Positions 38,727-47,928 are shown, numbered from the stretch's first letter. The stretch: 64,000 nt of DNA from Pseudoalteromonas luteoviolacea (GCF_000814765.1 NZ_JWIC01000005.1:806001-870000), one strand, 5' to 3'. Notes: generated from the sequence alone by a model not told the origin. Numbers and translations: made by a program.

Positions 38727-39860
38727 ATGTCAAATCGCTGTTTAAAACTCGCATTTATCGGGGGCGGCGCAAATTCAGCTGTCGGTTATGTACACTTTTC
38801 AGCTGCCCAATTAGATAATAGGTTTAAAGTCGTTGCTGGTGCATTTAGCCGCGACAAAAAGCACAATCAACTGACTGCACAGCAGTGGGGAATTGCTGAT
38901 GAACATACCTATGATGACTGGCAAGAAATGCTTCAGCAAGAGCAAAGTCACATTGACGCAGTTGTGGTGCTCACGCCTACCCCCCATCATTTGGAAGTAC
39001 TTGAAACCCTTTTTAAACTAAATATCCCAACGATATGCGAAAAATCTTTGGTATGCGGCAGTGATGAAGTACAGCAGCTTGCAAAGCTATACGACACCAA
39101 AAAGCATTTTCTTGCTGTGACATTTAACTACTCAGGCTATGCCATGGTCAGAGAGCTTAAAAGCTTAATACAGCACAATAAACTCGGTGTCATTCAGAAA
39201 ATCCATTTAGAAATGCCTCAAGAAGGCTTCAAACGACCACCAGCCATAGCTGGTAAGGCGTCTCCTCCCCAGGCTTGGCGGTTAAAAGACTATGCGGTTC
39301 CTACTATTTGTCTTGATTTAGGTGTACATCTACATCACCTTTCTAGCTACTTGCTCGACTTGGAGCCTGAAAAAACCAGTGCTCTATTTGCAACGCATTC
39401 AGAGTACACCAATTTAGTCGATGACGTGCAAATGCTACTTAAGTACCCCAATAACGTCACCGGTAGCATGTGGATGTCTAAAACAGCCATTGGCCATAGA
39501 AATGGCTTAAAAGTGCGCGTTTATGGGACTGAGGGCAGCGCAACTTGGTATCAATTAAATCCAGATGAGCTTGAGTTAAACTACAACGACGGCCGACGAG
39601 AAACCCTCGATAGAGCTGGTCAATGTCAGTACGCGAGTCAATTTAGATACAATCGAATGAAGCCGGGTCACCCAACGGGGTTTGTCGAAGCATTTGCCAA
39701 TTTATATACCGATATTCACCACGCGCTTGTTAGCTACTTAGATAAGGTACCAACTACAAACGAATATGTATTTGGATTTGAGCAAGCTCGTGATGGTCTT
39801 GCATTATTTGAAGCCGCTACACGGTCAAATGAGTCTGGTAGCTGGGAAAACATAACATAA
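38727..39860 (+). CDS. Gfo/Idh/MocA-family oxidoreductase
   Basis: NAD(P)-dependent sugar oxidoreductase of 377 residues, 9 bases after pseC. Rossmann motif I-G-G-G-A-N-S-A-V-G near 11-20, E-K-S-L-V at ~104-108 (the family's E-K-P with the proline replaced), then a C-terminal alpha/beta domain with C-L-D-L-G-V-H-L-H-H-L near 196, which provides the usual catalytic Asp and His. Similar enzymes oxidise or reduce C2/C3 of nucleotide sugars or inositols. It is not a standard Pse enzyme; its place as third gene of pseBC-X suggests a tailoring step on Pse or a precursor of the second sugar. Substrate unknown. Confidence 0.8.
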   Translation: MSNRCLKLAFIGGGANSAVGYVHFSAAQLDNRFKVVAGAFSRDKKHNQLTAQQWGIADEHTYDDWQEMLQQEQSHIDAVVVLTPTPHHLEVLETLFKLNIPTICEKSLVCGSDEVQQLAKLYDTKKHFLAVTFNYSGYAMVRELKSLIQHNKLGVIQKIHLEMPQEGFKRPPAIAGKASPPQAWRLKDYAVPTICLDLGVHLHHLSSYLLDLEPEKTSALFATHSEYTNLVDDVQMLLKYPNNVTGSMWMSKTAIGHRNGLKVRVYGTEGSATWYQLNPDELELNYNDGRRETLDRAGQCQYASQFRYNRMKPGHPTGFVEAFANLYTDIHHALVSYLDKVPTTNEYVFGFEQARDGLALFEAATRSNESGSWENIT

Positions 39861-39867
39861 ACATGTG

Positions 39868-39895
39868 AGAGTGAAGGCTATACCTTCACTCTTTT
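39868..39895 (+). terminator. Terminator between convergent operons
   Basis: AGAGTGAAGG and its perfect complement CCTTCACTCT with a 5-base loop, followed by TTTATTG on plus. It ends the pseB-pseC-oxidoreductase transcript, overlaps the stop of the convergent acyl ligase, and can act in both directions. Confidence 0.85.
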
Positions 39896-41405
39896 ATTGA
39901 TTTTGTAACTTCACGTCATTTCTCAATACTTTACCCATTTGATTTCGTGGCATGTCGGCTAATCTCACCAATTGTCTGGGCTGCTGATAATCGGTCAGTT
40001 CCTGCAAACACATTAATCGCAGCGCTTTATCTAATTGCTCATCACCACGCTGCTCATAAACCACTTTGATAATCTCACCGAGCTGAGGCTCTGCAACACC
40101 AAATGCGACACATTCAATGATGTCAGGGTGACGTTTTATGACAGATTCAATATCTTGTGGGAAAATATTGATCCCTCCGCTTGAGATCACTTCTTTCTTT
40201 CTGCCAACGTAGAATAAATATCCCTGTTCATCAATATACCCCAAATCTCCGGTATAAAAATAACCTTGCGGATCATACGCTGCATCAGTCGCATCTGGCA
40301 TTTTATGATAGCCACTGAAAGCGGTGATTGTTTTACAAGCAATTTCGCCAATCTGGCCTGCGTCGAGAACGGTGCGCTCAGGAGAGCAGATTTTTATATC
40401 TACAAATGGAAGTGGTTTTCCAACACTGCCATTTTTGTGTGGCTGATCTGATACACAAAAATCCGTGACCACACCCACCTCAGATGCGCCATAACATTCA
40501 TGAAAGGCGCAGTTCAGTTTCTCTAGCAATGCCTTCTTAGAATCTGCATTTAACACCGCTGACGATGACACCAGACAACGCAGTGAATTCAAGTTGAAAT
40601 CTGGACCTTGATAAGACAGCAAACTCTCCAGCTGCGCAGACACAGCAAACAGGAAGCTAATGCGGTGTGTTTCAATCGCATCTAACCAGCTTTGTAGGAC
40701 AAACTTCACCATGATCACGGTGGTTGCACCCAACATTAAAGGCATGAGCACGCCCCGCTGAGCTAAGGAATGATAAAGTGGTGTTGCAACCAATACTTTA
40801 TCACTTTCATCTAAACCATAATAATTTTGTGTTGCTTCAATGGCCCGTTGCACCTTACAGTGCTGACTCAGAACAATCGGCTTCGGTGCGCCAGTCGAAC
40901 CAGATGTCATGGTCAGTATAAACGGCGCATGCACGTCAACATCACTTTGCAAGTCAGTCGATACATCACGATAGGACTGTTCAAATACCTGCTGCCAAGT
41001 GACTTCTCCAGCAATGCTTTTTTCAAAACTGATCAACTTACCTTGTTCTACTAAATCTTTCTCAAGTAACACTTTACTAATAGTTGGCCAAGCTAACACA
41101 GCAGCGACTGGCGTTTTCTTTAATGCAACTTCTAACGCCGCTCCCTTTAAACTCATTGGTAATGGCACAATCGCCAGTCCTAGTTTGGCAGCAGCCATCA
41201 GTACAATGGGATATTCAACACCATTGGGAGCAAACAGCGCAACTCGATGACCTGGTGTTAGTCCCATCTGAACAAAATAAGATGCCAATTGACAAACTTT
41301 ATCGTCTAGCTCCCGGTAACTTAAGCATGAATGTTTGAATATGACCGCTGTTTTATCTGGCATCGATAAGACGTTACGTTTGAAGATTGAATAAATCCCA
41401 TCCAT
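39894..41405 (-). CDS. AMP-forming acyl ligase (acyl-CoA/ACP synthetase family)
   Basis: Adenylate-forming enzyme that activates a carboxylic acid and transfers it to CoA or a phosphopantetheine carrier. The frame opens at 41486, but the ATG at 41405 (MDGIYSIFKRN) starts one base after the upstream stop and gives 503 residues, typical of the family. Motifs: M-T-S-G-S-T-G-A-P-K (P-loop) near residue 163, E-C-Y-G-A-S-E near 300, Y-T-G-D-L-G near 390 and the catalytic lysine in Q-M-G-K-V-L near the C-terminus. Last gene of the operon FkbM-pseI-ACP-pseGH; the adjacent ACP suggests it loads an acyl group on that carrier. Acyl substrate cannot be read from sequence. Confidence 0.87.
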   Translation of the reverse strand: MDGIYSIFKRNVLSMPDKTAVIFKHSCLSYRELDDKVCQLASYFVQMGLTPGHRVALFAPNGVEYPIVLMAAAKLGLAIVPLPMSLKGAALEVALKKTPVAAVLAWPTISKVLLEKDLVEQGKLISFEKSIAGEVTWQQVFEQSYRDVSTDLQSDVDVHAPFILTMTSGSTGAPKPIVLSQHCKVQRAIEATQNYYGLDESDKVLVATPLYHSLAQRGVLMPLMLGATTVIMVKFVLQSWLDAIETHRISFLFAVSAQLESLLSYQGPDFNLNSLRCLVSSSAVLNADSKKALLEKLNCAFHECYGASEVGVVTDFCVSDQPHKNGSVGKPLPFVDIKICSPERTVLDAGQIGEIACKTITAFSGYHKMPDATDAAYDPQGYFYTGDLGYIDEQGYLFYVGRKKEVISSGGINIFPQDIESVIKRHPDIIECVAFGVAEPQLGEIIKVVYEQRGDEQLDKALRLMCLQELTDYQQPRQLVRLADMPRNQMGKVLRNDVKLQNQ

Positions 41406-41406
41406 T

Positions 41407-42993
41407 TTAGCCTCCACCGGCTGGAAACTTGGCAACATAATTAAACTCTTCCTCTGATGCTTGAGAGAATAGTTGCTGGGTAACATGATACTCTTCTGAA
41501 TCCGTTTCTAGCGCAACGAACCCTTCTTTTTGATTCAGTAAGTTGACGAATTTGTTGTCTTTATTTATCACAGCCACCCACACTGCGTCTGGGTGTAAAT
41601 CATGACAGTAGGCTAATTGCCATTTCAGGATCAATTGTGCATGGACAAAGCTCACTTTATCACTCGCTGCAAACCACCCACCAAATAAGTACTTTTTGTT
41701 GTTATGACGATACACTTGATGCCATACATATACCAAGGGGTCGTTATCTTCTTCCAGTACATAAGAATGGCGTTGATTGTTGTACCACCATGTATAATGG
41801 TCGATGCGTTTAATCGTGTCAGTTATCGTCATTCGCCACATATTTTCCTGACGATTACGCGCCGTTAAATAACCATTTATATCACCATCAGTAATAGGTC
41901 GAACTTGAAGTGAGCTACTTATCTTTGACACCACTTCAGGCAACACTTTTACAGACCCAGATAATAATAGAGGATCCGCGCACATTCCTTGGGTAATATA
42001 ATCAGCAATGCGACAAGCACCTTTACCATCGACGTCAATGGGCGGGCTGCTTCTCAGTTGTGTTTGCCTATCGCGGTGTTCATACAAGGTGGTAATTAGC
42101 CGAGCCACTTTTTCCGCTGGATATGTCAGTAATGCTTCCACATGATGAAAATGCCCAAGCTGCTCTAAGTCTTCTATATTATTTTCTTGATTCGCAGCAA
42201 GAGAAAAAGTCAACGCGGGTGTTTGAGTTGCAGCCAATTCGTATAAAGAAGTACCTAACGCCCCCACAAATAAGCCTGTGCTCCTGTAATATTGCGCCAA
42301 GCTCTTTGGCGAGTGTATCAATTCTAATTGTTTAAATTGCTGACTCAATACTTCCAATTCATGTGTATTCGTGGCTTTAGGACCTACAACGGCTATCAGC
42401 TTGACTTCTGGCAGTGTCAAACATAACTGCTCAATGATTTTTTCAAGTGCACGCCAATCACCGCCACCACCTAAAGAAAAGGTAATGCATTCATCGCGTG
42501 AAACGGCATATTCGCTCTGGTCATATTCAGGTGACAAAATCGCAAACTGCGGACCAAGCATTAAGTCTGTATCGGGTGGTGTTAGGGCATCATATCGATT
42601 TTGCGTTGTATTACCTGCCCACTTCATATCAACAACCGCATCAGCACAGTGTTCACGGACTAAGTCATCAATAGCTAACAGTTTCATTCCCGCTTGTTTT
42701 GCTGCTCTTTCCCACTTTAAACCAAAATTATAACCATCTAATACAAGCCATTTAATTGGCTGTTCAAGGGTCTTTAAATAATTTAGACAAAACCTTGCGT
42801 CATCATCGCAGTTGTTGAACGGCGGAACAGTCACACAAATTGCGTTGAGTTCAACTAAAAACGGTTCAACTACCTCGCTGTGATCAACAAAAAATAGGGT
42901 GTGCTCTTGTCTTTTTTCTAGCTCTAACGCTAGCCACTTCATTCTCATTAAGTGGCCAAGCCCACATTGTGTATCAACACGAAACGCTATCAT
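41407..42993 (-). CDS. pseG: PseG-PseH fusion: UDP-sugar hydrolase and N-acyltransferase
   Basis: A 528-residue two-domain protein. Residues 1-~340 are PseG, a GT-B-like hydrolase that removes UDP from UDP-2,4-diacetamido-2,4,6-trideoxy-beta-L-altrose: I-A-F-R-V-D start, G-L-G-H-L-M-R with catalytic-type H14, F-S-L-G-G-G-G-D and the late G-A-L-G-T-S-L-Y-E segment. Residues ~360-520 are a GNAT domain (RPITDGDINGYLTARN, VAVINKDNKFVNLLNQKEGF) equivalent to PseH, which acylates the C4 amine one step before PseG. No other pseH is in the window, so the fusion probably supplies both activities. ATGA overlap with the ACP gene upstream. The GNAT donor may be acyl-ACP instead of acetyl-CoA. Confidence 0.88.
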   Translation of the reverse strand: MIAFRVDTQCGLGHLMRMKWLALELEKRQEHTLFFVDHSEVVEPFLVELNAICVTVPPFNNCDDDARFCLNYLKTLEQPIKWLVLDGYNFGLKWERAAKQAGMKLLAIDDLVREHCADAVVDMKWAGNTTQNRYDALTPPDTDLMLGPQFAILSPEYDQSEYAVSRDECITFSLGGGGDWRALEKIIEQLCLTLPEVKLIAVVGPKATNTHELEVLSQQFKQLELIHSPKSLAQYYRSTGLFVGALGTSLYELAATQTPALTFSLAANQENNIEDLEQLGHFHHVEALLTYPAEKVARLITTLYEHRDRQTQLRSSPPIDVDGKGACRIADYITQGMCADPLLLSGSVKVLPEVVSKISSSLQVRPITDGDINGYLTARNRQENMWRMTITDTIKRIDHYTWWYNNQRHSYVLEEDNDPLVYVWHQVYRHNNKKYLFGGWFAASDKVSFVHAQLILKWQLAYCHDLHPDAVWVAVINKDNKFVNLLNQKEGFVALETDSEEYHVTQQLFSQASEEEFNYVAKFPAGGG

Positions 42994-43238
42994 GCTTTAT
43001 CCAAAACCGCAGATACGAGATTACCAACAATGGCATTTTTTTCATCCAACAGCAGTTCTGGAGACACCTCAATAGAAAAATGCGCCTCAATTCCCATGGT
43101 AAGGGTTAGGATCTCGAACGAATCCAACGCCCCTTCTGTCACAAAGTTATAGCTTTCGAGCGAAGAAGAAGACAATAGAACTCCTCGCTCCTCCAAAAAT
43201 TGCTGGATATAGTCAAGTAAAGACTCTCTAGAAGCCAT
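42990..43238 (-). CDS. Acyl carrier protein in Pse operon
   Basis: An 82-residue acidic carrier protein. The ATG at 43238 overlaps the pseI stop region by one base and gives ordinary ACP length; the longer frame to 43274 lies inside pseI and is rejected. The phosphopantetheine serine is S40 in G-A-L-D-S-F-E-I, preceded by the expected helix and followed by a helix II region rich in acidic residues (IEAHFSIEVSPELLLDE). It is joined by overlaps to pseI and to the PseG-PseH fusion and followed by an acyl ligase, so it is a dedicated carrier and not the fatty acid AcpP. Confidence 0.9.
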   Translation of the reverse strand: MASRESLLDYIQQFLEERGVLLSSSSLESYNFVTEGALDSFEILTLTMGIEAHFSIEVSPELLLDEKNAIVGNLVSAVLDKA

Positions 43239-44278
43239 TATTGTAAATCCTCCCAGCTCAATTGTGCCCCACAAGTTAGCGCTTTATTAACACGACGACC
43301 AATCAGATTAGGCAATTCTTTTGGCATAATCTCACCTCCACCAGGCCTCATTTGTCTTAAATGCTCAGCAGTCAGTACATCATTTGCTTTGATATCTTTC
43401 ACAATGTATACACAGCGACGAGCTTTTGACGCCTCACTAGGGTAGTGTACCGTGCCCATAGCTTTTTCAATTTGACGCACACCATGTACCAACGCCTTGA
43501 GCTCATCGGGTGTCATTGAGAAAAAACTATCTGCGGTATTGTCTGTTTTATCTAATACGAAGTGCTTTTCAATCATACATGCACCAACTGCAACCGACGC
43601 TAGAGGTACATCATTTCCTAGCGTGTGATCCGACAGCCCAACTGGGCAACCAAACGCATCACGCATATGCGGAATTGTTCGCAAATTTATCGACTCCGCA
43701 GGGGCTGGGTACGTACTTGTGCACTTCATTAATGCTAATGCTTCAATACCCGCATCTTCAGCAACTTTAACGGCTTCGGCAATTTCTGTTAGCGTAGCAC
43801 CGCCTGTAGACATGATCACTGGCTTTTTCGTCGCAGCAACATCCCGTATCAATTGGTGATCAATCAGTTCTGGAGAAGCAATCTTGTATGCCGGTGCGTC
43901 AAACTGCTGTAATAAGTCGACTGCCGTTTTATCAAATGGAGATGAAAAACAAGTTAGCCCAAGTTTTGCAGACAATTCAAATAGCTCTGCATGAAAGTCC
44001 CAAGGCATGTAGGCGTCTTTATACAAGTCATGCAAGTATTGCCCCTTCCAAGGGCCTGTTGCTTCAAAATGTGGTAACTTGCAATCCATCGTCAGGGTAT
44101 CAGCGGTATAAGTTTGCAATTTTATCGCATCGGCACCTGCCTCTTTTGCTGCATGTACCAACTCTTTTGCTTTACTCAATGATTGCCCATGATTCGCTGA
44201 CATTTCAGCGATGATGTAGCATGGAAAATCATGACCAACTTGCTGACCGTTAATTTCAAATGACTTTTTAAACTTCAT
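43238..44278 (-). CDS. pseI: Pseudaminic acid synthase PseI
   Basis: Condenses the 6-deoxy-AltdiNAc sugar with phosphoenolpyruvate to give Pse. 346 residues: NeuB-type TIM barrel (~15-255) with E-M-S-A-N-H near residue 25, K-L-Q-T-Y near 54, F-S-S-P-F-D near 112 and G-L-S-D-H-T near 215, followed by the antifreeze-like SAF domain (~285-346). The E-M-S-A-N-H signature and the position among pse genes favour Pse over sialic or legionaminic acid. Starts 42 bases after the FkbM gene. Confidence 0.93.
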   Translation of the reverse strand: MKFKKSFEINGQQVGHDFPCYIIAEMSANHGQSLSKAKELVHAAKEAGADAIKLQTYTADTLTMDCKLPHFEATGPWKGQYLHDLYKDAYMPWDFHAELFELSAKLGLTCFSSPFDKTAVDLLQQFDAPAYKIASPELIDHQLIRDVAATKKPVIMSTGGATLTEIAEAVKVAEDAGIEALALMKCTSTYPAPAESINLRTIPHMRDAFGCPVGLSDHTLGNDVPLASVAVGACMIEKHFVLDKTDNTADSFFSMTPDELKALVHGVRQIEKAMGTVHYPSEASKARRCVYIVKDIKANDVLTAEHLRQMRPGGGEIMPKELPNLIGRRVNKALTCGAQLSWEDLQ

Positions 44279-44320
44279 ATTATTCTCGCTCTTCGAGCGT
44301 CATTGTTATATTTCACTCAG

Positions 44321-45412
44321 TTACAGGCTCTTTGGTACGGCATAAAATTGCGTCTCTAAATACCAGTGCCCTTCTTGACGTAAGTAAAAATCATATTTTC
44401 CAGGCGCTAAGTCTTCTATTAATAATGGAATTTCCCATAGGTCCTGTGGCCTATGGTACAGAGACAATGCCAATGTCGGTACATTTGCACTGATATACTG
44501 CTGCGCTTGAACCAAGGCATCATAATCCGCACCTTCAATATCCATTTTCAAAATATTGCACTGCACCCTATTCATCAGCTCGCCCAGATCAGCGGCTTCT
44601 ACGGTATGTTCGCTCTCAATTTGCCCGTCAAATACCACTTCTACTGTCGACGCAGAAGCATTTTCTTTTACAACTAACGCGGCATTTGCTGGCAATCCAA
44701 CAGCGACTCTTTCAACGTCGATAAAGTCTTCTGGCAATGACATATTTTTCAGTCTAGTCTTCAGCTTTTCTACGTTGCTTACACATATTTCTACACCGGT
44801 ATATTTCTCAATTTTCTCACCGTAACGGTGATAAAAACCCGCAAACGTATCTCCATCATAAATACCCACGTCTAACACATTCAATTGCGGGTAATCATAT
44901 AGGCCTTTCACTTTCGGTGGGAAATACATTTCGTATTGCTCGGGCAATGCATAATCTTCTGCACTCGGATTTAAGCGATAACGTACCATTTTATCAAAAA
45001 GCTGCTTTGAAGCTGCATCAGCCCATAATGGCGCTAATCGCTCACATTTACTGTCGTCAACTTGACTTGAAGCTGGCGCTTGCATCCATAAAACTCCGCA
45101 CTCGTTTAAGAATGCCAAAGATTCAGGATATGCAGCAAATACATCTAATGTCTCTACAATATGAGTGAAGCCTTTGGCTTCAATGGACTCAGTGACACCC
45201 GCAAAGCCTAAAATAGTAACCAAAACGGGTAAGTCCGTAGCGAACGTTTGATCTCCAAATACTTCAACAGGTACGCCACAATAACTGTCAAATCTAGGGG
45301 CGCGATCCAGTATCGCCAAGGGTAAAAGATCGATTTTTTCAAGATAGCGCATCAGTGCTTGCCCATAATGGCTTGCACCATAAACGTAAAAACCACCACT
45401 TTCTAATTTCAA
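44321..45412 (-). CDS. FkbM-family methyltransferase with N-terminal Rossmann segment
   Basis: 363 residues. The first ~90 look like a small nucleotide-binding fold (FYVYGASHYGQALMRYLEK) seen ahead of some FkbM enzymes; residues ~165-340 are the SAM-dependent FkbM domain, with L-N-V-L-D-V-G-I-Y-D-G-D-T as motif I and N-I-L-K-M-D-I-E-G-A-D-Y as the FkbM signature. These enzymes O-methylate sugars. First gene of the minus-strand Pse operon and divergent from pseF, with a 167-base shared promoter region. Methylation of Pse or of the second sugar is an inference. Confidence 0.85.
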   Translation of the reverse strand: MKLESGGFYVYGASHYGQALMRYLEKIDLLPLAILDRAPRFDSYCGVPVEVFGDQTFATDLPVLVTILGFAGVTESIEAKGFTHIVETLDVFAAYPESLAFLNECGVLWMQAPASSQVDDSKCERLAPLWADAASKQLFDKMVRYRLNPSAEDYALPEQYEMYFPPKVKGLYDYPQLNVLDVGIYDGDTFAGFYHRYGEKIEKYTGVEICVSNVEKLKTRLKNMSLPEDFIDVERVAVGLPANAALVVKENASASTVEVVFDGQIESEHTVEAADLGELMNRVQCNILKMDIEGADYDALVQAQQYISANVPTLALSLYHRPQDLWEIPLLIEDLAPGKYDFYLRQEGHWYLETQFYAVPKSL

Positions 45413-45579
45413 TTGTAGCTCCTAGTGTATTTAATATTTTATTCAATAGTTTAAGCAAATTTTAGACCGATATGGTCAATACGTTTGTATTAATTTGAAA
45501 GGAGGAGACACCGACTTTACTTATAAACACCCACCACTATACTATGAAACCAACGTTTTATCTTCAATAACAAGACATT

Positions 45580-46305
45580 ATGAACAATATTCAGATCATT
45601 ATTCAAGCACGTATGACATCAACGAGACTACCAGGTAAAGTAATGATGGAGCTGTGTAACTTGCCTGTACTACAAGTCATGATGGAACGATTACCGCATC
45701 TAAAACAGCATGTCATTATCGCCACCACCGATGATGGTACAGAAAAACCCATTACCGATTTATGCGAACAACTGCAAATACCTTATTACCGAGGCAGTAC
45801 CGAGGATGTGCTTGCAAGGTATTATCATGCAGCGAAAAAATTTGGTGCCACAAAAAATACCACCATTGTAAGGCTGACCAGTGACTGTCCACTTATCGAT
45901 GAGGCGCTTTGCCAAAAGGTCATAGATAAACACCAAGAAGGACATTTCGACCTCGTCAACTTAGGACCTCATAGTGGTTATCCTAGAGGACTAGACTGCA
46001 GCGCCTTTACATTCAAGCTGCTCGAAGATACACACAATCGAGCGACTGATCCAAGCGATCGTGAGCACGTTACTCTCGGCATCTGTAAATTCAACGCTTG
46101 CAGCCAATACACCTTCAGTGCAGAAAATGACTACAGCCATTATCGACTTACCCTAGATGAGCCTGATGATTACAAAGCAATAAAGCAAATATACCTAAAA
46201 ATGGAACATAAATTTAACTTTTCTTATGAATTACTAATAAAAACGCTCAAGAAACACCCCGAACTTGCCGATATAAATAAGCATGTGGAGCAAAAAAGGA
46301 CGTAA
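45580..46305 (+). CDS. pseF: CMP-pseudaminic acid synthetase-type cytidylyltransferase
   Basis: Activates Pse to CMP-Pse. 241 residues; starts I-I-I-Q-A-R-M-T-S-T-R-L-P-G-K (CTP-binding loop), with R-G-S-T-E-D-V-L-A-R-Y near 70 and R-L-T-S-D-C-P-L-I-D near 105. The sequence is of the SpsF/COG1861 type more than the NeuA type, a known form of PseF outside Helicobacter. All other Pse enzymes are present and no alternative CMP-synthetase is in the window, which supports the name. Standing alone on plus, 62 bases before the next operon, with which it may be co-transcribed. Confidence 0.82.
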   Translation: MNNIQIIIQARMTSTRLPGKVMMELCNLPVLQVMMERLPHLKQHVIIATTDDGTEKPITDLCEQLQIPYYRGSTEDVLARYYHAAKKFGATKNTTIVRLTSDCPLIDEALCQKVIDKHQEGHFDLVNLGPHSGYPRGLDCSAFTFKLLEDTHNRATDPSDREHVTLGICKFNACSQYTFSAENDYSHYRLTLDEPDDYKAIKQIYLKMEHKFNFSYELLIKTLKKHPELADINKHVEQKRT

Positions 46306-46366
46306 CCCACTATGAATTAACGTAAATTTGACTTATAGTTTACACGCAGTTTAGCTCGGGAACATA

Positions 46367-47320
46367 TTGATGATACAAAAAAATATTTTAGTCACAGGTG
46401 CAACGGGTTATAAAGGTACAAGACTTGTCCCTAAACTTCTTGATAAAGGCTATAAAGTCGTTGCACTCGATACACAGTGGTTCGGTAACTTTTTACCACA
46501 ACATGAAAATCTCACCGTAATAAAGGGGGATGTTAGACATACATCTGACATCAACCTTCAAGGCATAGACAGCATCATCCACCTAGCGTCTATAGCAAAT
46601 GACCCGTGTGGGGACCTCGACCCAAAGCTGACATGGGAAGTCAGTGCCCTCGCCACCATGCAGCTCGCAGACAAGGCTAAACGCGCTGGCATTAAGCAAT
46701 TTATTTATGCCTCATCTGGCAGTGTCTACGGCGTCAAAGATGAACTTCACGTGACGGAAGATTTGCCACTAGACCCAATTTCTGAATATAACAAAACAAA
46801 AATGGTCGCAGAGCGGGTCTTAATGAGTTACGCCAATGATATGGCGGTACAGATCGTGCGCCCAGCCACTGTGTGTGGTTTGTCTGATCGCATGCGTCTA
46901 GACGTTTCGGTCAATATGCTCACCATGCAGGCATTATGCAATGGCTTAATTACCGTGTTTGGTGGCGCGCAAGTGAGACCGAATATACATATCGATGACA
47001 TCACAGATCTATATGTGTTCATGCTGGAAAACCCGACAAAGACCAGCGGCATATTCAACGCCGGTTTTGAAAATATATCCATTATGGATATTGCCAAAAT
47101 GGTCCAACAAAAAGTCGATTGTAAAATCGAAGTTACGCCATCAAATGATCCCCGTTGCTATCGGATTAACTCTGACAAATTGCTCGCCACGGGCTTCAAA
47201 CCTAAAAAAAGTGTCTCTATTGCCATTGATGAAATTACATCAGCGTTTCACGCAGGCAAGTTATCCAACCAAGACCGCTACTACAACTTGAAGTGGATGC
47301 AACAGGAAGTATTAAAATGA
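46367..47320 (+). CDS. NAD-dependent epimerase/dehydratase (extended SDR)
   Basis: First gene of the 16-gene operon. 317 residues: cofactor motif G-A-T-G-Y-K-G near 11-17, active site A-S-S-G-S-V-Y-G (~115) and Y-N-K-T-K (~139-143), and a substrate region with R-P-A-T-V-C-G and H-I-D-D-I. The family includes nucleotide-sugar 4-epimerases, 4,6-dehydratases and 4-reductases; D-x-x-A-S-I-A-N-D-P near residue 75 is of the type seen in enzymes acting on heptose or on 6-deoxy-sugar nucleotides. Exact reaction unknown. Overlaps the SIS gene by four bases. Confidence 0.82.
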   Translation: MMIQKNILVTGATGYKGTRLVPKLLDKGYKVVALDTQWFGNFLPQHENLTVIKGDVRHTSDINLQGIDSIIHLASIANDPCGDLDPKLTWEVSALATMQLADKAKRAGIKQFIYASSGSVYGVKDELHVTEDLPLDPISEYNKTKMVAERVLMSYANDMAVQIVRPATVCGLSDRMRLDVSVNMLTMQALCNGLITVFGGAQVRPNIHIDDITDLYVFMLENPTKTSGIFNAGFENISIMDIAKMVQQKVDCKIEVTPSNDPRCYRINSDKLLATGFKPKKSVSIAIDEITSAFHAGKLSNQDRYYNLKWMQQEVLK

Positions 47321-47928
47321 GTTCACACAATGCATTACCAAAATTACCTGATATTTCAATCGTCGACACAATTACGCAAGAGTATGTCAATAATTTGAGT
47401 TTGGTATTGCAGCAACTCAATCACCAAGACGTCAAGAGTTTTACTGGCGCTTTGATGTCAATGCGCAAACGTTCTGGCACGTTGTACATCTGCGGCAATG
47501 GTGGTTCAGCGGCCAATGCCATTCATTTAGCCAATGACTTTACGTTTGGCATTTGTCCCTCAGGTGATGCATTAAAAGTTGAAGCACTGAGTGCAAATAG
47601 CTCCGTGTTAACTTGCTTAGGCAATGATATTGGCTATGAGAATATTTTTAGCCACCAGCTTAAGGTAAAGGCGAGTGAAAAAGATATGTTACTTGTTTTA
47701 TCTGGCAGTGGTAACTCACCAAATATCATCAATGCGATTGAGCAAGCCCAACATCTCAACATGATGACCGTGGGCATATTAGGTTACAGCGGAGGCAAGG
47801 CAAAGCCACGACTAGATTTGCCCTTCCATTTCAATATCGATGACATGCAAGTATCGGAAGATATGCAGGTCATTCTTGGCCACATTTTAATGCAATCACT
47901 TCATCAGCTGATATTACAGGAGTCTTAA
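47317..47928 (+). CDS. GmhA-like SIS-domain phosphosugar isomerase
   Basis: A 203-residue SIS-domain protein resembling sedoheptulose-7-phosphate isomerase GmhA: C-G-N-G-G-S-A-A-N-A for the phosphate loop (near residue 55-65), then L-A-N-D-F near 70, G-N-D-I-G-Y-E-N-I-F and L-S-G-S-G-N-S-P-N-I. The start is the ATG at 47317, overlapping the previous stop (ATGA). Second GmhA-type genes in surface-sugar clusters (e.g. for GDP-heptose in Campylobacter and Yersinia) are known. With the kinase/nucleotidyltransferase at 60317 and the nucleotidyltransferase at 61763 it suggests a heptose-like precursor. Confidence 0.85.
   Translation: MSSHNALPKLPDISIVDTITQEYVNNLSLVLQQLNHQDVKSFTGALMSMRKRSGTLYICGNGGSAANAIHLANDFTFGICPSGDALKVEALSANSSVLTCLGNDIGYENIFSHQLKVKASEKDMLLVLSGSGNSPNIINAIEQAQHLNMMTVGILGYSGGKAKPRLDLPFHFNIDDMQVSEDMQVILGHILMQSLHQLILQES

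Noticed and set aside
43239..43274. N-terminal extension of the acyl carrier protein
   Set aside because: The 12 extra codons lie within the end of pseI and lack resemblance to ACPs; the internal ATG at 43238 is the usual start.
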